A stretch of DNA of 64,000 nt, from NCBI RefSeq assembly GCF_009712225.1, contig NZ_WASP01000003.1, positions 333,852 to 397,851 of the forward strand, given 5' to 3'. Positions 46,256 to 56,180 of the stretch are shown here, piece by piece (positions within the stretch are counted from its first letter, which is position 1; every line of letters begins with the position of its first letter). Source of the DNA: Desulfovibrio sp. Lineage in GTDB: Bacteria > Desulfobacterota > Desulfovibrionia > Desulfovibrionales > Desulfovibrionaceae. The position numbers and the translations under genes are program-made. The notes beneath the pieces were generated by a model that was not told the origin of the DNA, did no database searches, and saw nothing but the letters and a program-made list of their open reading frames with translations.

Positions 46256-47248
46256 ATGACCAAGGCCCTATGGTTTTTTCGCATATATGTGGTCATCTGT
46301 CTTGTGCTGGCTGGGCTTTCTGGCAATGCCGCATTGGCAGCGCATATTGCCAAACCCGGTCCCGAGCCACAGATTCTGTCCCTCGTCAACGCCACTGGTG
46401 AAGACGTGCTGAGCATGGGCTTTCAGACTGGCCGCAACATGCACTTTGTGCGGCTCGACATGCCTCCTGGAGGCAAGGACGATATTGAAAACCCGGGCGC
46501 GCTCACAAACCTGCGCATTGACACGGGCCTCGCCCTGTGGCTGTTCAAGGATGTGCCCCTGAACAAGGCGCAGACCATGACCCTGCGCATGGGCGACAAG
46601 CCCGTGATTGAACTGGCCGCGCCCAAGGCCGAGCCCCAGCGCCTCTCGGGCGAGGTGCAGAGCCTGCTGCCCGGTCCCGATGCGGGCCCGGTGTGCGCCC
46701 TTGACCGTTTTCGCCCCGGCATGCCCATGAAGGACGTGTGCGCCCTGCTGAGCGCCACCCCGCAACGCGACGACAACGATGCCGTGCTTGCCAGCCTTGG
46801 CTTTGCGGGCATGGTATGGGCAGCGCGCCTGGAACCTGCCCAGCCCGAAGGCAAGCCCGCCAGCAAGGCCGCTCAGGTACTCGACCACATGGAGCTGCGC
46901 CGCAAGCTTGACCACGAAACCGTCGACAAGCTGATGCAGGCCCTCTACGACCAGAAGTACAGCCCCTGGCAGGCAGAGCTACCCGGTCTGGACATCAACT
47001 TTACCCAGATGCCCTCCATGGATCTGGCCAAGCAGAAGGATATGCTACGTCAGGTGCTGGAGTATTTTCTGGCTGCTGGCAAGGGCGAGGCCACAATCAT
47101 GCTGGCTCCCACAGACATACTGCCCAAGCTGGCCGATGCGGACGCGCCCAACGGCGATGTGCAGTTGTTTACCATAACCCTGCGCCCCACTTCAAAAAAT
47201 ATTGTGGTGGATGTGGCCGCCTACCGCGAGAGTGAAGAATCACACTAG
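46256..47248 (+). CDS. Exported protein of unknown function
   Basis: This 330-residue protein has an N-terminal signal peptide (about 1-28) and a mature part with two segments: an N-terminal beta-rich domain (about 35-125) and a helical part with repeated Asp/Met-rich helices. I do not recognise the family. The start at 46256 has GGAG upstream; an in-frame ATG 33 bases earlier lacks one. It converges on hypB and shares a terminator. Confidence 0.6.
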   Translation: MTKALWFFRIYVVICLVLAGLSGNAALAAHIAKPGPEPQILSLVNATGEDVLSMGFQTGRNMHFVRLDMPPGGKDDIENPGALTNLRIDTGLALWLFKDVPLNKAQTMTLRMGDKPVIELAAPKAEPQRLSGEVQSLLPGPDAGPVCALDRFRPGMPMKDVCALLSATPQRDDNDAVLASLGFAGMVWAARLEPAQPEGKPASKAAQVLDHMELRRKLDHETVDKLMQALYDQKYSPWQAELPGLDINFTQMPSMDLAKQKDMLRQVLEYFLAAGKGEATIMLAPTDILPKLADADAPNGDVQLFTITLRPTSKNIVVDVAAYRESEESH

Positions 47249-47280
47249 AAACCTGATTTCGAGCTCCCAGACAAGGACAC

Positions 47281-47317
47281 AAAAAAGGCATCCCCGGCCA
47301 AACCGGGGATGCCTTTT
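47281..47317. terminator. Bidirectional terminator between converging genes
   Basis: A 15-bp perfect stem, AAAAGGCATCCCCGG with its complement around a five-base loop (47298-47302), has A/T runs on both flanks. It ends the gene at 46256-47248 and hypB. Confidence 0.9.
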
Positions 47318-47342
47318 AACTTTACCGTCAAAGGTGGTGGGA

Positions 47343-48011
47343 CTAGCCCAGCCGACCTTCCTTCTTGGCGGCGCGCATGCTGCGCAGCCAGTTGTACCAG
47401 CCTTCAAGGCCATCGCCCTTGCGGCAGGACACTTCAAAAATATCAAGATCCTTGTTGAGCTTGGTGGCAAAATTGCGGGCGCGCGCAAGGTCAAAATCCA
47501 CATAGGGCAGCAGATCTGTCTTGTTGAGCACAAGCGCCCTGGCAAGGTTGAACAGCAGGGGGTATTTTTCCGGTTTGTCGTCGCCCTCGGCTACGCTCAG
47601 CAGGGCCACCTTGGCGTCTTCGCCGCAGTCGAATTCCACGGGGCACACAAGGTTGCCCACGTTTTCGATAAAAAGAATATCCACGCCGGTGAGGTCGAGG
47701 CTCTCCAGCGAGGTAAGGATCATATTGCTGTCGAGGTGGCAGCCGCCGTCGGTATTGATCTGCACGGCCTGCGCGCCGGTGGCGGCAACGCGGCGGGCGT
47801 CGTTGTCTGTCTGCAGGTCGCCTTCCACCACGGCCATGCGAAATTCGCCAGCCAGGTCGCTCAGGGTGCGTTCAAGCAATGTGGTTTTGCCAGCGCCGGG
47901 CGAACTGATGAGATTCAGGGCCAGTATGCCTTTTTCAGAAAGCAGCCGCCGCACATGCACGGCCATTTTTTCGTTTGCTTCCAATACATTACGAACCACA
48001 GGAATTTGCAT
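47343..48011 (-). CDS. hypB: Hydrogenase nickel incorporation GTPase HypB
   Basis: This 222-residue GTPase delivers Ni2+ to [NiFe] hydrogenase large subunits with HypA. The P-loop SSPGAGKTTLLE (about 37-48), the metal-binding motif GGCHLDSNM, ENVGNLVCP and NKTDLL are all clear. There is no N-terminal histidine-rich nickel-storage tail. It is 120 bp downstream of hypA, with a short CTCCTG/CAGGAG hairpin (48107-48123) between them. Confidence 0.96.
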   Translation of the reverse strand: MQIPVVRNVLEANEKMAVHVRRLLSEKGILALNLISSPGAGKTTLLERTLSDLAGEFRMAVVEGDLQTDNDARRVAATGAQAVQINTDGGCHLDSNMILTSLESLDLTGVDILFIENVGNLVCPVEFDCGEDAKVALLSVAEGDDKPEKYPLLFNLARALVLNKTDLLPYVDFDLARARNFATKLNKDLDIFEVSCRKGDGLEGWYNWLRSMRAAKKEGRLG

Positions 48012-48130
48012 TCAGTTCTCCTTGCTTGCCGCCTGTACGGCGTGGTCATGAGCCAGAAACAAAAAGATCAAGACGAAGACGGTATTGAAAGAGCAAACCT
48101 GCGGCTCCTGTAAATCAGGAGAGCAAAGGG

Positions 48131-48484
48131 CTAGCTGGCTTCCAGACGGTTGAGGTACAGTTCCCTGCCCTGCTCAACCACATGCCCAAACTGCTCGCCG
48201 CAACCGGGGCACGGCAGCCACAGGGCATCCTGCCCCTCGCCGCCAAAAACCTTGCCGCAGGCCGAACAGCGCAAGCGTAGAGGAAGCTCGTTGAGCTCCA
48301 GCCGCGCGCCCTCGTGCGGGGTTCCGTGCACCATGGTTTCAAAACAGAATTGCAGCGATTCGGGCACAACTCCAGAAAGCGAGCCGTAGGTCACGCTCAC
48401 AACTTCCAGGCGGGTGCAGCCCTGACGGGCTATTTCATCCTCTGCCATCTGCAACAGGCTTTGCGCTATGGACATTTCGTGCAT
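48131..48484 (-). CDS. hypA: Hydrogenase nickel insertion protein HypA
   Basis: This 117-residue protein begins MHEMSIAQSLLQ; His2 is a nickel ligand in the family. The zinc ribbon cysteines are visible as CSAC and CPGC (about 73-94). Length and order agree with HypA, and it is encoded just before hypB. No hydrogenase structural genes are in the window. Confidence 0.96.
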   Translation of the reverse strand: MHEMSIAQSLLQMAEDEIARQGCTRLEVVSVTYGSLSGVVPESLQFCFETMVHGTPHEGARLELNELPLRLRCSACGKVFGGEGQDALWLPCPGCGEQFGHVVEQGRELYLNRLEAS

Positions 48485-48553
48485 TGGGTCATGCTAGCCC
48501 AAAGACCCGGTTCCGTAAAGGCCAGAAGCGAATCTTGCTATTCGACACAAATA

Positions 48554-49546
48554 ATGTACATTTTGCCCATGCGTCGCTCAAAATTTTCTGGCGTCTTCTC
48601 TTTCTCTGCCGACTGGACAGCTAGCCGCAGCAAAACGCACTTCTTCGTCTGGGAACTTCCTGACGGAGCATACGCAGTGCAAGAGCTCAACGCCGCGTTC
48701 CAGCCTGTTGCAGAAGTGGAACGTATTAGCGCCAAATCATTTCTCCGCGAATTCAAGGCAGAGCCCAACATTCTGGCTATGCCTGTGGTTACGCCGGATT
48801 TAAGCCATTTTGAGGCGAGACCGGTCGCGCCCCAGCCCGATGCCAGTTCGTCTGCCCCCCAACCCGTGCGCAAAACAGCGGAAGTCCCAGCTGCCAACCC
48901 CGGTTTTGCCCCTCTCGAAATGGCCAAGCCCAAAGGGAAACTGCCCGATTCCGTACAGGTTGTAACGGGCAAGGCCGATCAGGCCCCCCTGCCCTTTCCC
49001 ACGCGCGCAGCCACGGGTGTCACCGCCGTACGCTACGAAGAAGGCCAGCCCCCGGCTGCACCAGCCGCGCAGGCTGTTCAGGCCGGCCCCAAAAAGGCCT
49101 ATGACCTGGAAGCCGCCCGCAAGGCCAAGGTGGTGGAAACCAAGCTGAGGGAAACATTCCGGCAAACCCTGCTACGCCTCAAGCGCCCGCGCGAACGCAA
49201 GGCCGCTCTGCTAGCCCTTGAGCAGCTGGCGCACACCAAGGAAGGGATCACGCCCTCGCACAAGCACATGTTTCGCGATTTTGGCGTTCGTCTGCGTCAA
49301 AACTCACAGCCAGACCTGGCCCTGCTGTTTTCACGCAAGGCAGTGGAACTGGCCCCCGAAGACGATCACGCCCACTTCAACCTGGCACGCATTCTGTGTT
49401 CACTTGGCATGTACGATGAAGCCGCAGCCCATGTTGCTGCGGCCCTGAGCGTGTCGAGCGAAGAGCCTCTCTACTTCAAGCTGTTGGAACATATCCGCGA
49501 GCTCAAGCAGGCGCGTAGCGCGGCCAAGGCCGCGCGTCAGCGCTGA
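48554..49546 (+). CDS. TPR-containing protein of unknown function
   Basis: This protein of about 330 residues has an N-terminal beta-containing domain (FFVWELPDGAYAVQELN), a Pro/Ala-rich middle and a C-terminal pair of TPR-like repeats (about 240-310, QPDLALLFSRKAVELAPEDD and HAHFNLARILCSLGMYDEA). The start is uncertain: neither the ATG at 48554 nor the one at 48569 has a clear ribosome site, so a leaderless or short-leader start is possible. It lies divergent from hypA with only 70 bp between and 41 bp before the AMIN gene. Confidence 0.65.
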   Translation: MYILPMRRSKFSGVFSFSADWTASRSKTHFFVWELPDGAYAVQELNAAFQPVAEVERISAKSFLREFKAEPNILAMPVVTPDLSHFEARPVAPQPDASSSAPQPVRKTAEVPAANPGFAPLEMAKPKGKLPDSVQVVTGKADQAPLPFPTRAATGVTAVRYEEGQPPAAPAAQAVQAGPKKAYDLEAARKAKVVETKLRETFRQTLLRLKRPRERKAALLALEQLAHTKEGITPSHKHMFRDFGVRLRQNSQPDLALLFSRKAVELAPEDDHAHFNLARILCSLGMYDEAAAHVAAALSVSSEEPLYFKLLEHIRELKQARSAAKAARQR

Positions 49547-49587
49547 GCGGCTGTTTCAACCCAAGTCATTGGCAGGAGCCTTTCGGC

Positions 49588-50361
49588 ATGAACAAAGTTA
49601 TTCTCAGTCTTCTTGTGGCTGTCTGCGTTCTGGGCATGGCGCTTATCATGCTTAACGAACGCCTCCGCAAGCCCGAACCCGCAACCCCTGCTGGCATTAT
49701 CGCGCCAGTTACCCCGCCTGATGCGGCCCCGCCCGTTGGGGCAGGCAGCCCCGTTGCCGCTCCCAATGTCGCAGGCGGCCCAGGTACCAGCATGCAACCT
49801 CAGCCCTATCTGCCCCCGCAATCGCAGGCTGGCATTCCAGACCGAAATGCCAGCAGCGAGGCCCCGGCCCGAGCGCCCATTCCCAGCCTGAAACAGGACG
49901 AGAAAAGCGCCCCAGTCAGCAGTCTTGCATCGTCCGACCCGCAGCCTGCAGTGGCCAAGCCGGTGGTACAGCCCAAGCCCGTTACTCCGGTTACCGAAAA
50001 AACCACGGCTGCGGCTGAACCCACCAAGGAAAAGGCCGCCAAGGCCGCTCCCCAGCACAAGACCATCACCAAGTTTGTGGTGCTTGCGCGTGACAAGGGC
50101 GCCACTGTGCGTCTGGTGGGAGCTGCCCCCATTGTATACAAAAACATGCAGCTCAGCGGACCGGACCGTCTGGTTATCGACCTTGACGGCAAGTGGCAGA
50201 TCAAGGCTCCGGGCGTACCCAAGAACCCTGCGGTTACCAACGTGCGCCTTGGTAAGGACAGCGACAAGACACGCATAGTCATTGACCTTTCGGGCAAGGT
50301 TCAGCCCAAATTTATTCTTTCCAAGGACGGTCACACGCTGGATATCCGGCTGGATCACTAG
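49588..50361 (+). CDS. AMIN-domain membrane-anchored protein
   Basis: This 257-residue protein begins with a membrane anchor (about 4-22). A Pro/Ala-rich linker of about 135 residues leads to a C-terminal AMIN domain (about 158-257). That domain has KFVVLARDKGATVRLVG, PDRLVIDLDG and VRLGKDSDKTRIVIDL, the pattern found in periplasmic peptidoglycan and secretion-associated proteins. AGGAG precedes the start, and a strong terminator follows at 50384. Confidence 0.85.
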   Translation: MNKVILSLLVAVCVLGMALIMLNERLRKPEPATPAGIIAPVTPPDAAPPVGAGSPVAAPNVAGGPGTSMQPQPYLPPQSQAGIPDRNASSEAPARAPIPSLKQDEKSAPVSSLASSDPQPAVAKPVVQPKPVTPVTEKTTAAAEPTKEKAAKAAPQHKTITKFVVLARDKGATVRLVGAAPIVYKNMQLSGPDRLVIDLDGKWQIKAPGVPKNPAVTNVRLGKDSDKTRIVIDLSGKVQPKFILSKDGHTLDIRLDH

Positions 50362-50383
50362 AAATTCTGCCTGCTGGAACAAT

Positions 50384-50421
50384 AAAACCCCCGGCTGTTC
50401 ATCGAACAGCCGGGGGTTTTT
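50384..50421 (+). terminator. Terminator after the AMIN-domain gene
   Basis: A long perfect stem of 17 bp (50384-50400 with 50404-50420) is closed by a three-base loop and followed by T. The reverse strand ends proC (stop at 50455) equally well. Confidence 0.92.
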
Positions 50422-50454
50422 GCATGCTGCCCAAGGCAGTCTTTCAGCGCATGC

Positions 50455-51252
50455 CTAGCTTTCCATTTCCTTGCCGCGGGCATTGGCAGCCAGCACGGAA
50501 TCCACCAGCAGGCCGATGAGCCCCTCGCGGTCAAGCACGTTCACACCGGCAATGGTCAGCCCGCCGGGTGAGCACACGTCGTCGCGCAGCTGCATGAGCG
50601 GCTTGGAGCTTTGCTCGACCATTGTGGCGCAGCCGCCAAAAAGAGCCGCAACCATATCGCGCGATTCTTTGTGCTGAAAGCCAAGGGTAACCCCTGCCTG
50701 CACCAGCCCCTGCATCATGGCAAACACGTAGGCCGGACCTGCGCCAATGAGAGCCGAGAAAGCCGTAAACTTGCTTTCAGACAGCTCCACGCACACGCCA
50801 AGTGCGTTAAAAAACGCCAGCACATCGGACTTGCGTGCATCGGGCAGGGTGGGGTCTTCAAAGCACAGGGCAAAAACACCCTTGCCCACCAGAGCCGGAG
50901 TGTTGGGCATGCAGCGCACCACAGGGCAACGGCCTTCCACTGCGTCGCTCAGCCGCTGGCGGCTCACACCGGCAGCAACCGAAACCACGGTCTTTTCAAC
51001 CGTCAGCCCCGGGCGCATCTGCTCCAGCACTTCAGCAGCCTGATAGGGCTTGACGCCCAATACCAGCACGTCGGCGGCCTGCGCCACGGCCAGGGGGCTT
51101 TCAAGCACGCGTACGCCAAGCTCTTCAAGAGGGCGCATGCGCGCAGCGGTTCTGTTGTATCCACACAGACTGTAACCACCCTTATGGGCAAGACCGGCCA
51201 TGATGGCCCCGCCCATATTGCCGCAACCGACGCAACCGATAGTGAGCGCCAT
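50455..51252 (-). CDS. proC: Pyrroline-5-carboxylate reductase
   Basis: This 265-residue enzyme catalyses the last step of proline biosynthesis. The N-terminal Rossmann motif GCVGCGNMGGAI and the C-terminal catalytic helix pattern (DDVCSPGGLTIAGV, corresponding to the conserved SPGGTT region) are clear. It begins 4 bp after ndk on the same strand. Confidence 0.96.
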   Translation of the reverse strand: MALTIGCVGCGNMGGAIMAGLAHKGGYSLCGYNRTAARMRPLEELGVRVLESPLAVAQAADVLVLGVKPYQAAEVLEQMRPGLTVEKTVVSVAAGVSRQRLSDAVEGRCPVVRCMPNTPALVGKGVFALCFEDPTLPDARKSDVLAFFNALGVCVELSESKFTAFSALIGAGPAYVFAMMQGLVQAGVTLGFQHKESRDMVAALFGGCATMVEQSSKPLMQLRDDVCSPGGLTIAGVNVLDREGLIGLLVDSVLAANARGKEMES

Positions 51253-51256
51253 AGTA

Positions 51257-51673
51257 TTACTCCGTGATTTCCAGGCCGCTGAAGAAGTAGCCTATTTCAA
51301 AAGCCGCGGTTTCAGCGGCGTCCGAACCGTGTACAGCATTGGCTTCCAGGCTTTGGCCATACTTGTGACGCATGGTTCCGGGTTCGGCCTGAGCCGGATT
51401 GGTGGCCCCCATAAGGGCACGCCAACGCGGAACAGCGTCTTCGCCGCGCAGCACAACGCAAACCACAGGGCCGGAGGACATGTATTCGGTCAGGCTGTCA
51501 AAGAAGGGGCGTTCCTTGTGCACAGCGTAAAAGCCGGCGGCCTGCGCCTTGGAAAGGTGCAAGCGCTTGAGAGCCACGATCTTGAGGCCGGAAGCTTCCA
51601 TGGCAGCCAGAATTTCCCCGGTCAGATTGCGCGAAACTGCGTCAGGCTTGATAATGGCGAAAGTGGATTGCAT
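51257..51673 (-). CDS. ndk: Nucleoside diphosphate kinase
   Basis: This 138-residue kinase balances nucleoside triphosphates. H115 in NAVHGSD is the phosphohistidine, and the N-terminal [12 protein letters not shown] is typical. It is 8 bp after the deacetylase-like gene. Confidence 0.98.
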   Translation of the reverse strand: MQSTFAIIKPDAVSRNLTGEILAAMEASGLKIVALKRLHLSKAQAAGFYAVHKERPFFDSLTEYMSSGPVVCVVLRGEDAVPRWRALMGATNPAQAEPGTMRHKYGQSLEANAVHGSDAAETAAFEIGYFFSGLEITE

Positions 51674-51681
51674 GCTTACTC

Positions 51682-53220
51682 CTATTCCATATTATTGTTG
51701 AGGGAATGGGTACCTGCCGCAGCAGCGGCATTGTCCTGGGCCAGTTTCCAGATGATGCGCCGCAGTGGCACAACCGCCGCACCTTCCCTGTCCTCCCACT
51801 GGCGCAGGGCGCTCAGGGTTTCGGGATAGGGATGACCAATGGCCACAGCCATACCTTTTGCGCGGGCGCGGGCTGCCGCCGCGTCCAGCGCTACAAGGAT
51901 GGCCGCAGTGTCGCGGCGCGTATCCAGAAAAACATCGCGTGCAAGGGCAACCAGCCCGGCTTCTCTGGCGGCAAGCGCCAGCTTCGGGTCCGAACGCGTC
52001 ACGCTGTCGAGCACGGCCAGCCCGTGGCCGTTCAACATGCCCACCAGCGTTCTGCACAGCGAAACATCGCCTGTAAAGGCTGATCCCATATGGTTATTCA
52101 GGCCAATCACCGTGGGCAGTGCCCGCAGGTTACTGAACAGTACCGTTCTTATTTCTTCCGCGCTCATACCTGTGAGCAGCGCGCCGGGGCCGGGATCGGG
52201 CCGTCGGTGGTCAGCCCTCGGCAGTGGTTCCATGGGCTGATGCAAAAGGCAGTCAAGCCGCCTGGTTGCTGCAATTTCAGCCACTTTACTGGCGTGCGGA
52301 GCTCTGGGCCAGATGGAAAAAGTCACGGCAAAGGGTAGCGCGGCGGCTTCGTCCGCAGCTTCGGCCCCCTGCCCCATGTCGTCAATAACCAGAGCCAGCG
52401 CCACTTCTGGCAGGGGCTGCGCAAGATCTGCCAGCTGCCCCACATGCCCAGGAAACCTAACAACATAGTATACCAGATGATTGAGTAGGATTTCAAGAGC
52501 CCCGTGGGGGGACCACCGCACATCCGCCCGCGCGCCCGCAGATTTTAGCGTTCCGGCCCGTGCGGTTAGGCCTTCCAGCAGGGCCAACCCCAGCCGCAAG
52601 GGGGCGCAGGGCCCACTGACGGTAAATTGCCGCACACCGCCCACCCCTGCCAGCGATGGCAGCTGCTGCGCAAGTGAGCCTGCCACGGGGGGCGTGAGCG
52701 CAGCTGACGTTGCTGCAGAAGCATGTTCGGGAAGAATGGCAGAGGAACCTGACAATGAAGGCGACACCGCAGCCCCGGCCTCACCGCCAAACACGGCATC
52801 GTCGCCAGGCTGATCGCCCGTAGCGCCATTTTGCGGCAGCAGCACGCGCTGCCACTGTGCCAGGGGCAGGGTCTGGGGCAATGCCTGGGCAACCAGCGTG
52901 TCTATCAGATCCAGCACAAGGGTTTGGTCAAAGGCCCGCCACACCGTATGTGAGACAGCAAGGGCGAGGGGGAGAGACTGCGGCTTGGCAATGCCCGGGG
53001 CAGCAATATCTGTGGCAGAACGGGAGGCAGAGTTGAGGAATGACGGCGCGTCGGACGCGTCTTGCATGCGCCACTGCACCCAGCACGAAAAAACGAGGCT
53101 GAGCACAAGCCACAACACGCCGCCCACGGCCAGCCCTGTAGAAGCAGACAGCCTTTCGGCTGGCCGCGAAGGGCTGACCGAAAGGCTGTCTGAAGATTTT
53201 GTGTCGCGCAATGGCAACAC
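51682..53220 (-). CDS. Divergent polysaccharide deacetylase (YibQ family)
   Basis: This 512-residue protein has an N-terminal cytoplasmic part, one membrane helix (about 30-50), a long variable periplasmic region and a C-terminal divergent polysaccharide deacetylase domain (about 275-490). Domain motifs are [30 protein letters not shown] and [10 protein letters not shown], matching YibQ/DUF610. The start appears to be a GTG at 53220. In other bacteria the gene is often near ctpA and the envelope-hydrolase activator envC; here it is downstream of ctpA. Confidence 0.88.
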   Translation of the reverse strand: MLPLRDTKSSDSLSVSPSRPAERLSASTGLAVGGVLWLVLSLVFSCWVQWRMQDASDAPSFLNSASRSATDIAAPGIAKPQSLPLALAVSHTVWRAFDQTLVLDLIDTLVAQALPQTLPLAQWQRVLLPQNGATGDQPGDDAVFGGEAGAAVSPSLSGSSAILPEHASAATSAALTPPVAGSLAQQLPSLAGVGGVRQFTVSGPCAPLRLGLALLEGLTARAGTLKSAGARADVRWSPHGALEILLNHLVYYVVRFPGHVGQLADLAQPLPEVALALVIDDMGQGAEAADEAAALPFAVTFSIWPRAPHASKVAEIAATRRLDCLLHQPMEPLPRADHRRPDPGPGALLTGMSAEEIRTVLFSNLRALPTVIGLNNHMGSAFTGDVSLCRTLVGMLNGHGLAVLDSVTRSDPKLALAAREAGLVALARDVFLDTRRDTAAILVALDAAAARARAKGMAVAIGHPYPETLSALRQWEDREGAAVVPLRRIIWKLAQDNAAAAAGTHSLNNNME

Positions 53221-53260
53221 CCTTGTTTATACCTGCCCGCTCGCCTTGCGGTGAAAGGGG

Positions 53261-54589
53261 TTAGTTTCTAATTTCCCGCATTTTGGGAAGGCTCTTGACC
53301 ATCTGCAGGGCCATGCGCAGCTGGTTGTCACGCGCCAGCTGTTCGGCGGCGTCTTCCTTGCTGCCCTTGGTCTTGGACGACTTTTTGTCCTTGCCGTTTT
53401 CGATATGACGGTTCAGATCCTGCTCGCGCACCATCAGGCGGGAGTTCTCCTTTTCGTCAGTGCGGGGCGCTTCAAAGGGCACTTCCACGTCGGGCACAAT
53501 ACCTTCGGCCTGAATGGAGCTGCCGCTGGGCGTATAGTACAGGGCCACAGTCAGCTTGAGGCCAGAACCGTCGGAAAGGGGAATAATGTTCTGCACAGAT
53601 CCCTTGCCAAAGGAACGCTCGCCCACGGTGAGGGCGCGCTTCTGGTCACGCAGCGCGCCAGCCACGATTTCGGAGGCAGAGGCGGAACCGGCGTTGATCA
53701 GCACCACCATGGGCGCATGGATGTCGTCGCCCTGCTTTTTGGCTTCGTACACGCGGTCGGTATTATCGCGACGTCCCTTGATGGAAACGATCACGCCCTT
53801 GTCGAGGAAGGTATCGGAAACACTCACGGCCTGGTCAAGCAGCCCGCCGGGGTTGTTGCGCAGGTCGAGCACAATACCCTTGACACCGCCAGCGTTCTTG
53901 GCTTCCTTGTCGGCAGCCTTGAGGGCATCTCTCAGTTCTTCGGTGGTGCGCTCAGAGAACCGTGTGAGACGAATCCAGTAGTAACCGTCTTCCAGTTTTT
54001 TGGATTTCACGCTGATAAGCGGGATAGCATCACGCACAATGCGTACGGTCTGCGGAGTTTTGGCATCGCTGTGCATGATGGCCAGTTCCACTTCCGAGCC
54101 CTTGGGGCCACGGATGCGCGAAACCACTTCCTGCAGCGAAAGTTCCTGGGCGGGCTGGCCGTTGATGGACAGGATGATATCGCCCGACTTGAGACCGGCA
54201 CGGTAGGCAGGGGTGTCCTCGATGGGGGTCACCACTGTAACCTGTCCGTTTTCCATAGAAATTTCTATGCCAATACCAAAGAATTCGCCGGAGGTCGTCT
54301 CCTGCATTTCTTTGTATTCATCAGCGGTCATAAAGGTAGAATGCGGGTCAAGGCCCTGAAGCATGCCCTTTACCGCGCCATTGATGAGGTCGCCCTGCGT
54401 CACATCGCGCACATAATAACGCTCAACCAGATCCAGAACCTGACTGAAGCGCTTGAGCGCGTCAAATTTATTGGGGGCTTCCTTGGACGCTTCTTTTTTT
54501 TCGGCACACATGGGCGCGCCCGGCAAGGCAACCATACCGCCCACGGCAAGCAGAAGCACCAGAACACTAAGACGGACAAGAAGACGCAT
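53261..54589 (-). CDS. ctpA: C-terminal processing (S41) protease CtpA
   Basis: This 442-residue periplasmic protease has a signal peptide, a PDZ domain (about 100-185) and an S41 catalytic domain. The catalytic serine S304 lies in GSASASE and the lysine K329 lies 25 residues on in RSFGKGS, the family's fixed spacing. A Lys/Glu-rich tail of about 50 residues ends the protein. GGAG precedes the start at 54589, chosen over a frame open to 54676. Confidence 0.95.
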   Translation of the reverse strand: MRLLVRLSVLVLLLAVGGMVALPGAPMCAEKKEASKEAPNKFDALKRFSQVLDLVERYYVRDVTQGDLINGAVKGMLQGLDPHSTFMTADEYKEMQETTSGEFFGIGIEISMENGQVTVVTPIEDTPAYRAGLKSGDIILSINGQPAQELSLQEVVSRIRGPKGSEVELAIMHSDAKTPQTVRIVRDAIPLISVKSKKLEDGYYWIRLTRFSERTTEELRDALKAADKEAKNAGGVKGIVLDLRNNPGGLLDQAVSVSDTFLDKGVIVSIKGRRDNTDRVYEAKKQGDDIHAPMVVLINAGSASASEIVAGALRDQKRALTVGERSFGKGSVQNIIPLSDGSGLKLTVALYYTPSGSSIQAEGIVPDVEVPFEAPRTDEKENSRLMVREQDLNRHIENGKDKKSSKTKGSKEDAAEQLARDNQLRMALQMVKSLPKMREIRN

Positions 54590-54971
54590 ATCAACGATCT
54601 CCACACATACGTAATGGACAAAGACAGCGCCGCAAGCCAACAGCCGCAGCGCAGGGGGTGCAGCAGCGTCAGCCAAAGCAGGGGCCGCGCACCAGCCGGA
54701 TAGTGACCCTTTTCACGTCAAAATGCAACGCCAAAAGGCGTAATTTGCGCACTGGCAAACCACTGTGAGCGGCAGCACAACAGAGGTTTCGGCTTGGGGA
54801 CCACGCCATCGCAGCCCTCTTAAACACCATGCGCCGGGTCAAACCTTCGAGAGTATCGTCAGTTCTTCCCGGCGCATATCGGTCGCATGATCAGGCACAG
54901 TCAGCCAAGGGCAGCCTCTGCCTGTCAATCGGCCATATCAGTCTGAAGTCAGGCCGACCTTTTATCAGATA
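54590..54971. other. Intergenic stretch, nothing identified
   Basis: About 380 bases between ctpA and the rubrerythrin gene hold no convincing gene, RNA or strong hairpin. The ctpA promoter is presumably here but no clear hexamers were found. Confidence 0.4.
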
Positions 54972-55466
54972 TTAGTCTTCAACCTTGAAAAAGGCAGCAG
55001 CACCACCGCCACACACGGGGCAGGCATCGCAGGGGCCTTCGTGGGTGTAGCCGCACACCTTGCACACGTAGTAATCGGTGGCGGGCAGGCCAGCGGGATT
55101 TTCTAGAGCCTTCTTGTACAGGTTGGCGTGGATTTCTTCCACCTGGTTGGCAAAGTCAAAATACTTGGCAACCGCAGCCTGACCTTCGGCCTTGGCCTGC
55201 TCGATCATGGCGGGGTACATGTTGGTGAATTCGTAGGTTTCGCCTTCGATGGCAGACTTGAGGTTGGCCACGGTGTCGCCGATTTTGCCTGCATTCTTCA
55301 GGTGGGCATGGGCATGGACGGTTTCTGCGGCTGCGGCTGCGCGGAACAGCTTGGCAACCTGATGCAGGCCTTCCTTGTCGGCTGCGGCGGCAAAGGCGAG
55401 GTACTTGCGATTGGCCTGGGATTCGCCAGCAAAAGCGGACATAAGGTTTTCGTGGGTGTTGCTCAT
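54972..55466 (-). CDS. rbr: Rubrerythrin
   Basis: This 164-residue protein reduces peroxide in anaerobes. An N-terminal four-helix ferritin-like domain (about 1-125) carries di-iron ligands in GESQANRKY, AETVHAHAH and QVEEIHANLYKK. A C-terminal rubredoxin-type domain (about 130-164) has CKVCGY and CPVCGG. It is shorter than the classical 190-residue rubrerythrin. AAGGAG precedes the ATG, and a good promoter lies upstream. Confidence 0.95.
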   Translation of the reverse strand: MSNTHENLMSAFAGESQANRKYLAFAAAADKEGLHQVAKLFRAAAAAETVHAHAHLKNAGKIGDTVANLKSAIEGETYEFTNMYPAMIEQAKAEGQAAVAKYFDFANQVEEIHANLYKKALENPAGLPATDYYVCKVCGYTHEGPCDACPVCGGGAAAFFKVED

Positions 55467-55514
55467 TTGGATAGTCTCCTTGGTGAAGAAGTTGTTTTTA
55501 TCAGGAACAATTAC

Positions 55515-55543
55515 TAATTAAAGAATTCAGCTGGGCTTGTAAA
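55515..55543 (-). promoter_or_regulatory. Promoter of rubrerythrin
   Basis: On the minus strand TTTACA (55538-55543) and TAATTA (55515-55520) are separated by 17 bases, about 50 bases before the start codon, in an unusually A/T-rich stretch for this genome. Confidence 0.6.
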
Positions 55544-55631
55544 GCTTTTTTTCAAAAAAATAAAATTAATCGGCATGCCCTCCCCCCTTGTCCCCGTTGC
55601 GCAGAAGCGTATGACAAGCTAAAAGGAATCT

Positions 55632-56180
55632 ATGAACGCCCAAGAAATCATATCCCATTTCGGCATGCGTCCCCACCCCGAAGGGGGGTTCTTTTATCGC
55701 ACCTATGAAGCCCCGCAGATTCTTTCAGCAGAAGAGATGCCCTGCGGGTTTGTTGGGCCACGGCCTGTTTCCACCGCCATTCTTTTTCTGCTTGAGCAGG
55801 GGCATTACTCGCGCCTGCACCGCATCCGTCAGGATGAACTGTGGCACTTCTATCTGGGCGGCCCCCTGCGTCTGGCCTGCATAGACACGCACGGTCACCC
55901 GCGCGAGGTAACGCTGGGGCACGATATTTTTGCTGGCCAGCACTTGCAGTTTACCGTTCCCGGCGGCTGCTGGTTTGGTGCCACGCCCGCCCCCGGTTCG
56001 GCCTTTTCCCTGGTGGGCTGTACGGTTTCGCCCGGCTTTGACATGGACGATCTGCGCATCGGCCAGCCGGAGGAACTGACCCTGCGCTACCCCAAGGCCA
56101 AGGACTGCATCCGCGAATTTTGCCCGCCGCTGAGCGATGCCCAGCGCGAGGTATGCAGAAGATGTGGTGACGACGAATGA
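55632..56180 (+). CDS. DUF985 cupin-like protein
   Basis: This 182-residue protein matches the DUF985 cupin family. It has HPEGGFFYRTYE near the N-terminus, LWHFYLGGPL in the middle and GCWFGATPAPGSAFSLVGCTVSPGFD at the second half of the barrel. The family has no firm function. AAAGGAA precedes the start. It overlaps the next gene by four bases (ATGA). Confidence 0.9.
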   Translation: MNAQEIISHFGMRPHPEGGFFYRTYEAPQILSAEEMPCGFVGPRPVSTAILFLLEQGHYSRLHRIRQDELWHFYLGGPLRLACIDTHGHPREVTLGHDIFAGQHLQFTVPGGCWFGATPAPGSAFSLVGCTVSPGFDMDDLRIGQPEELTLRYPKAKDCIREFCPPLSDAQREVCRRCGDDE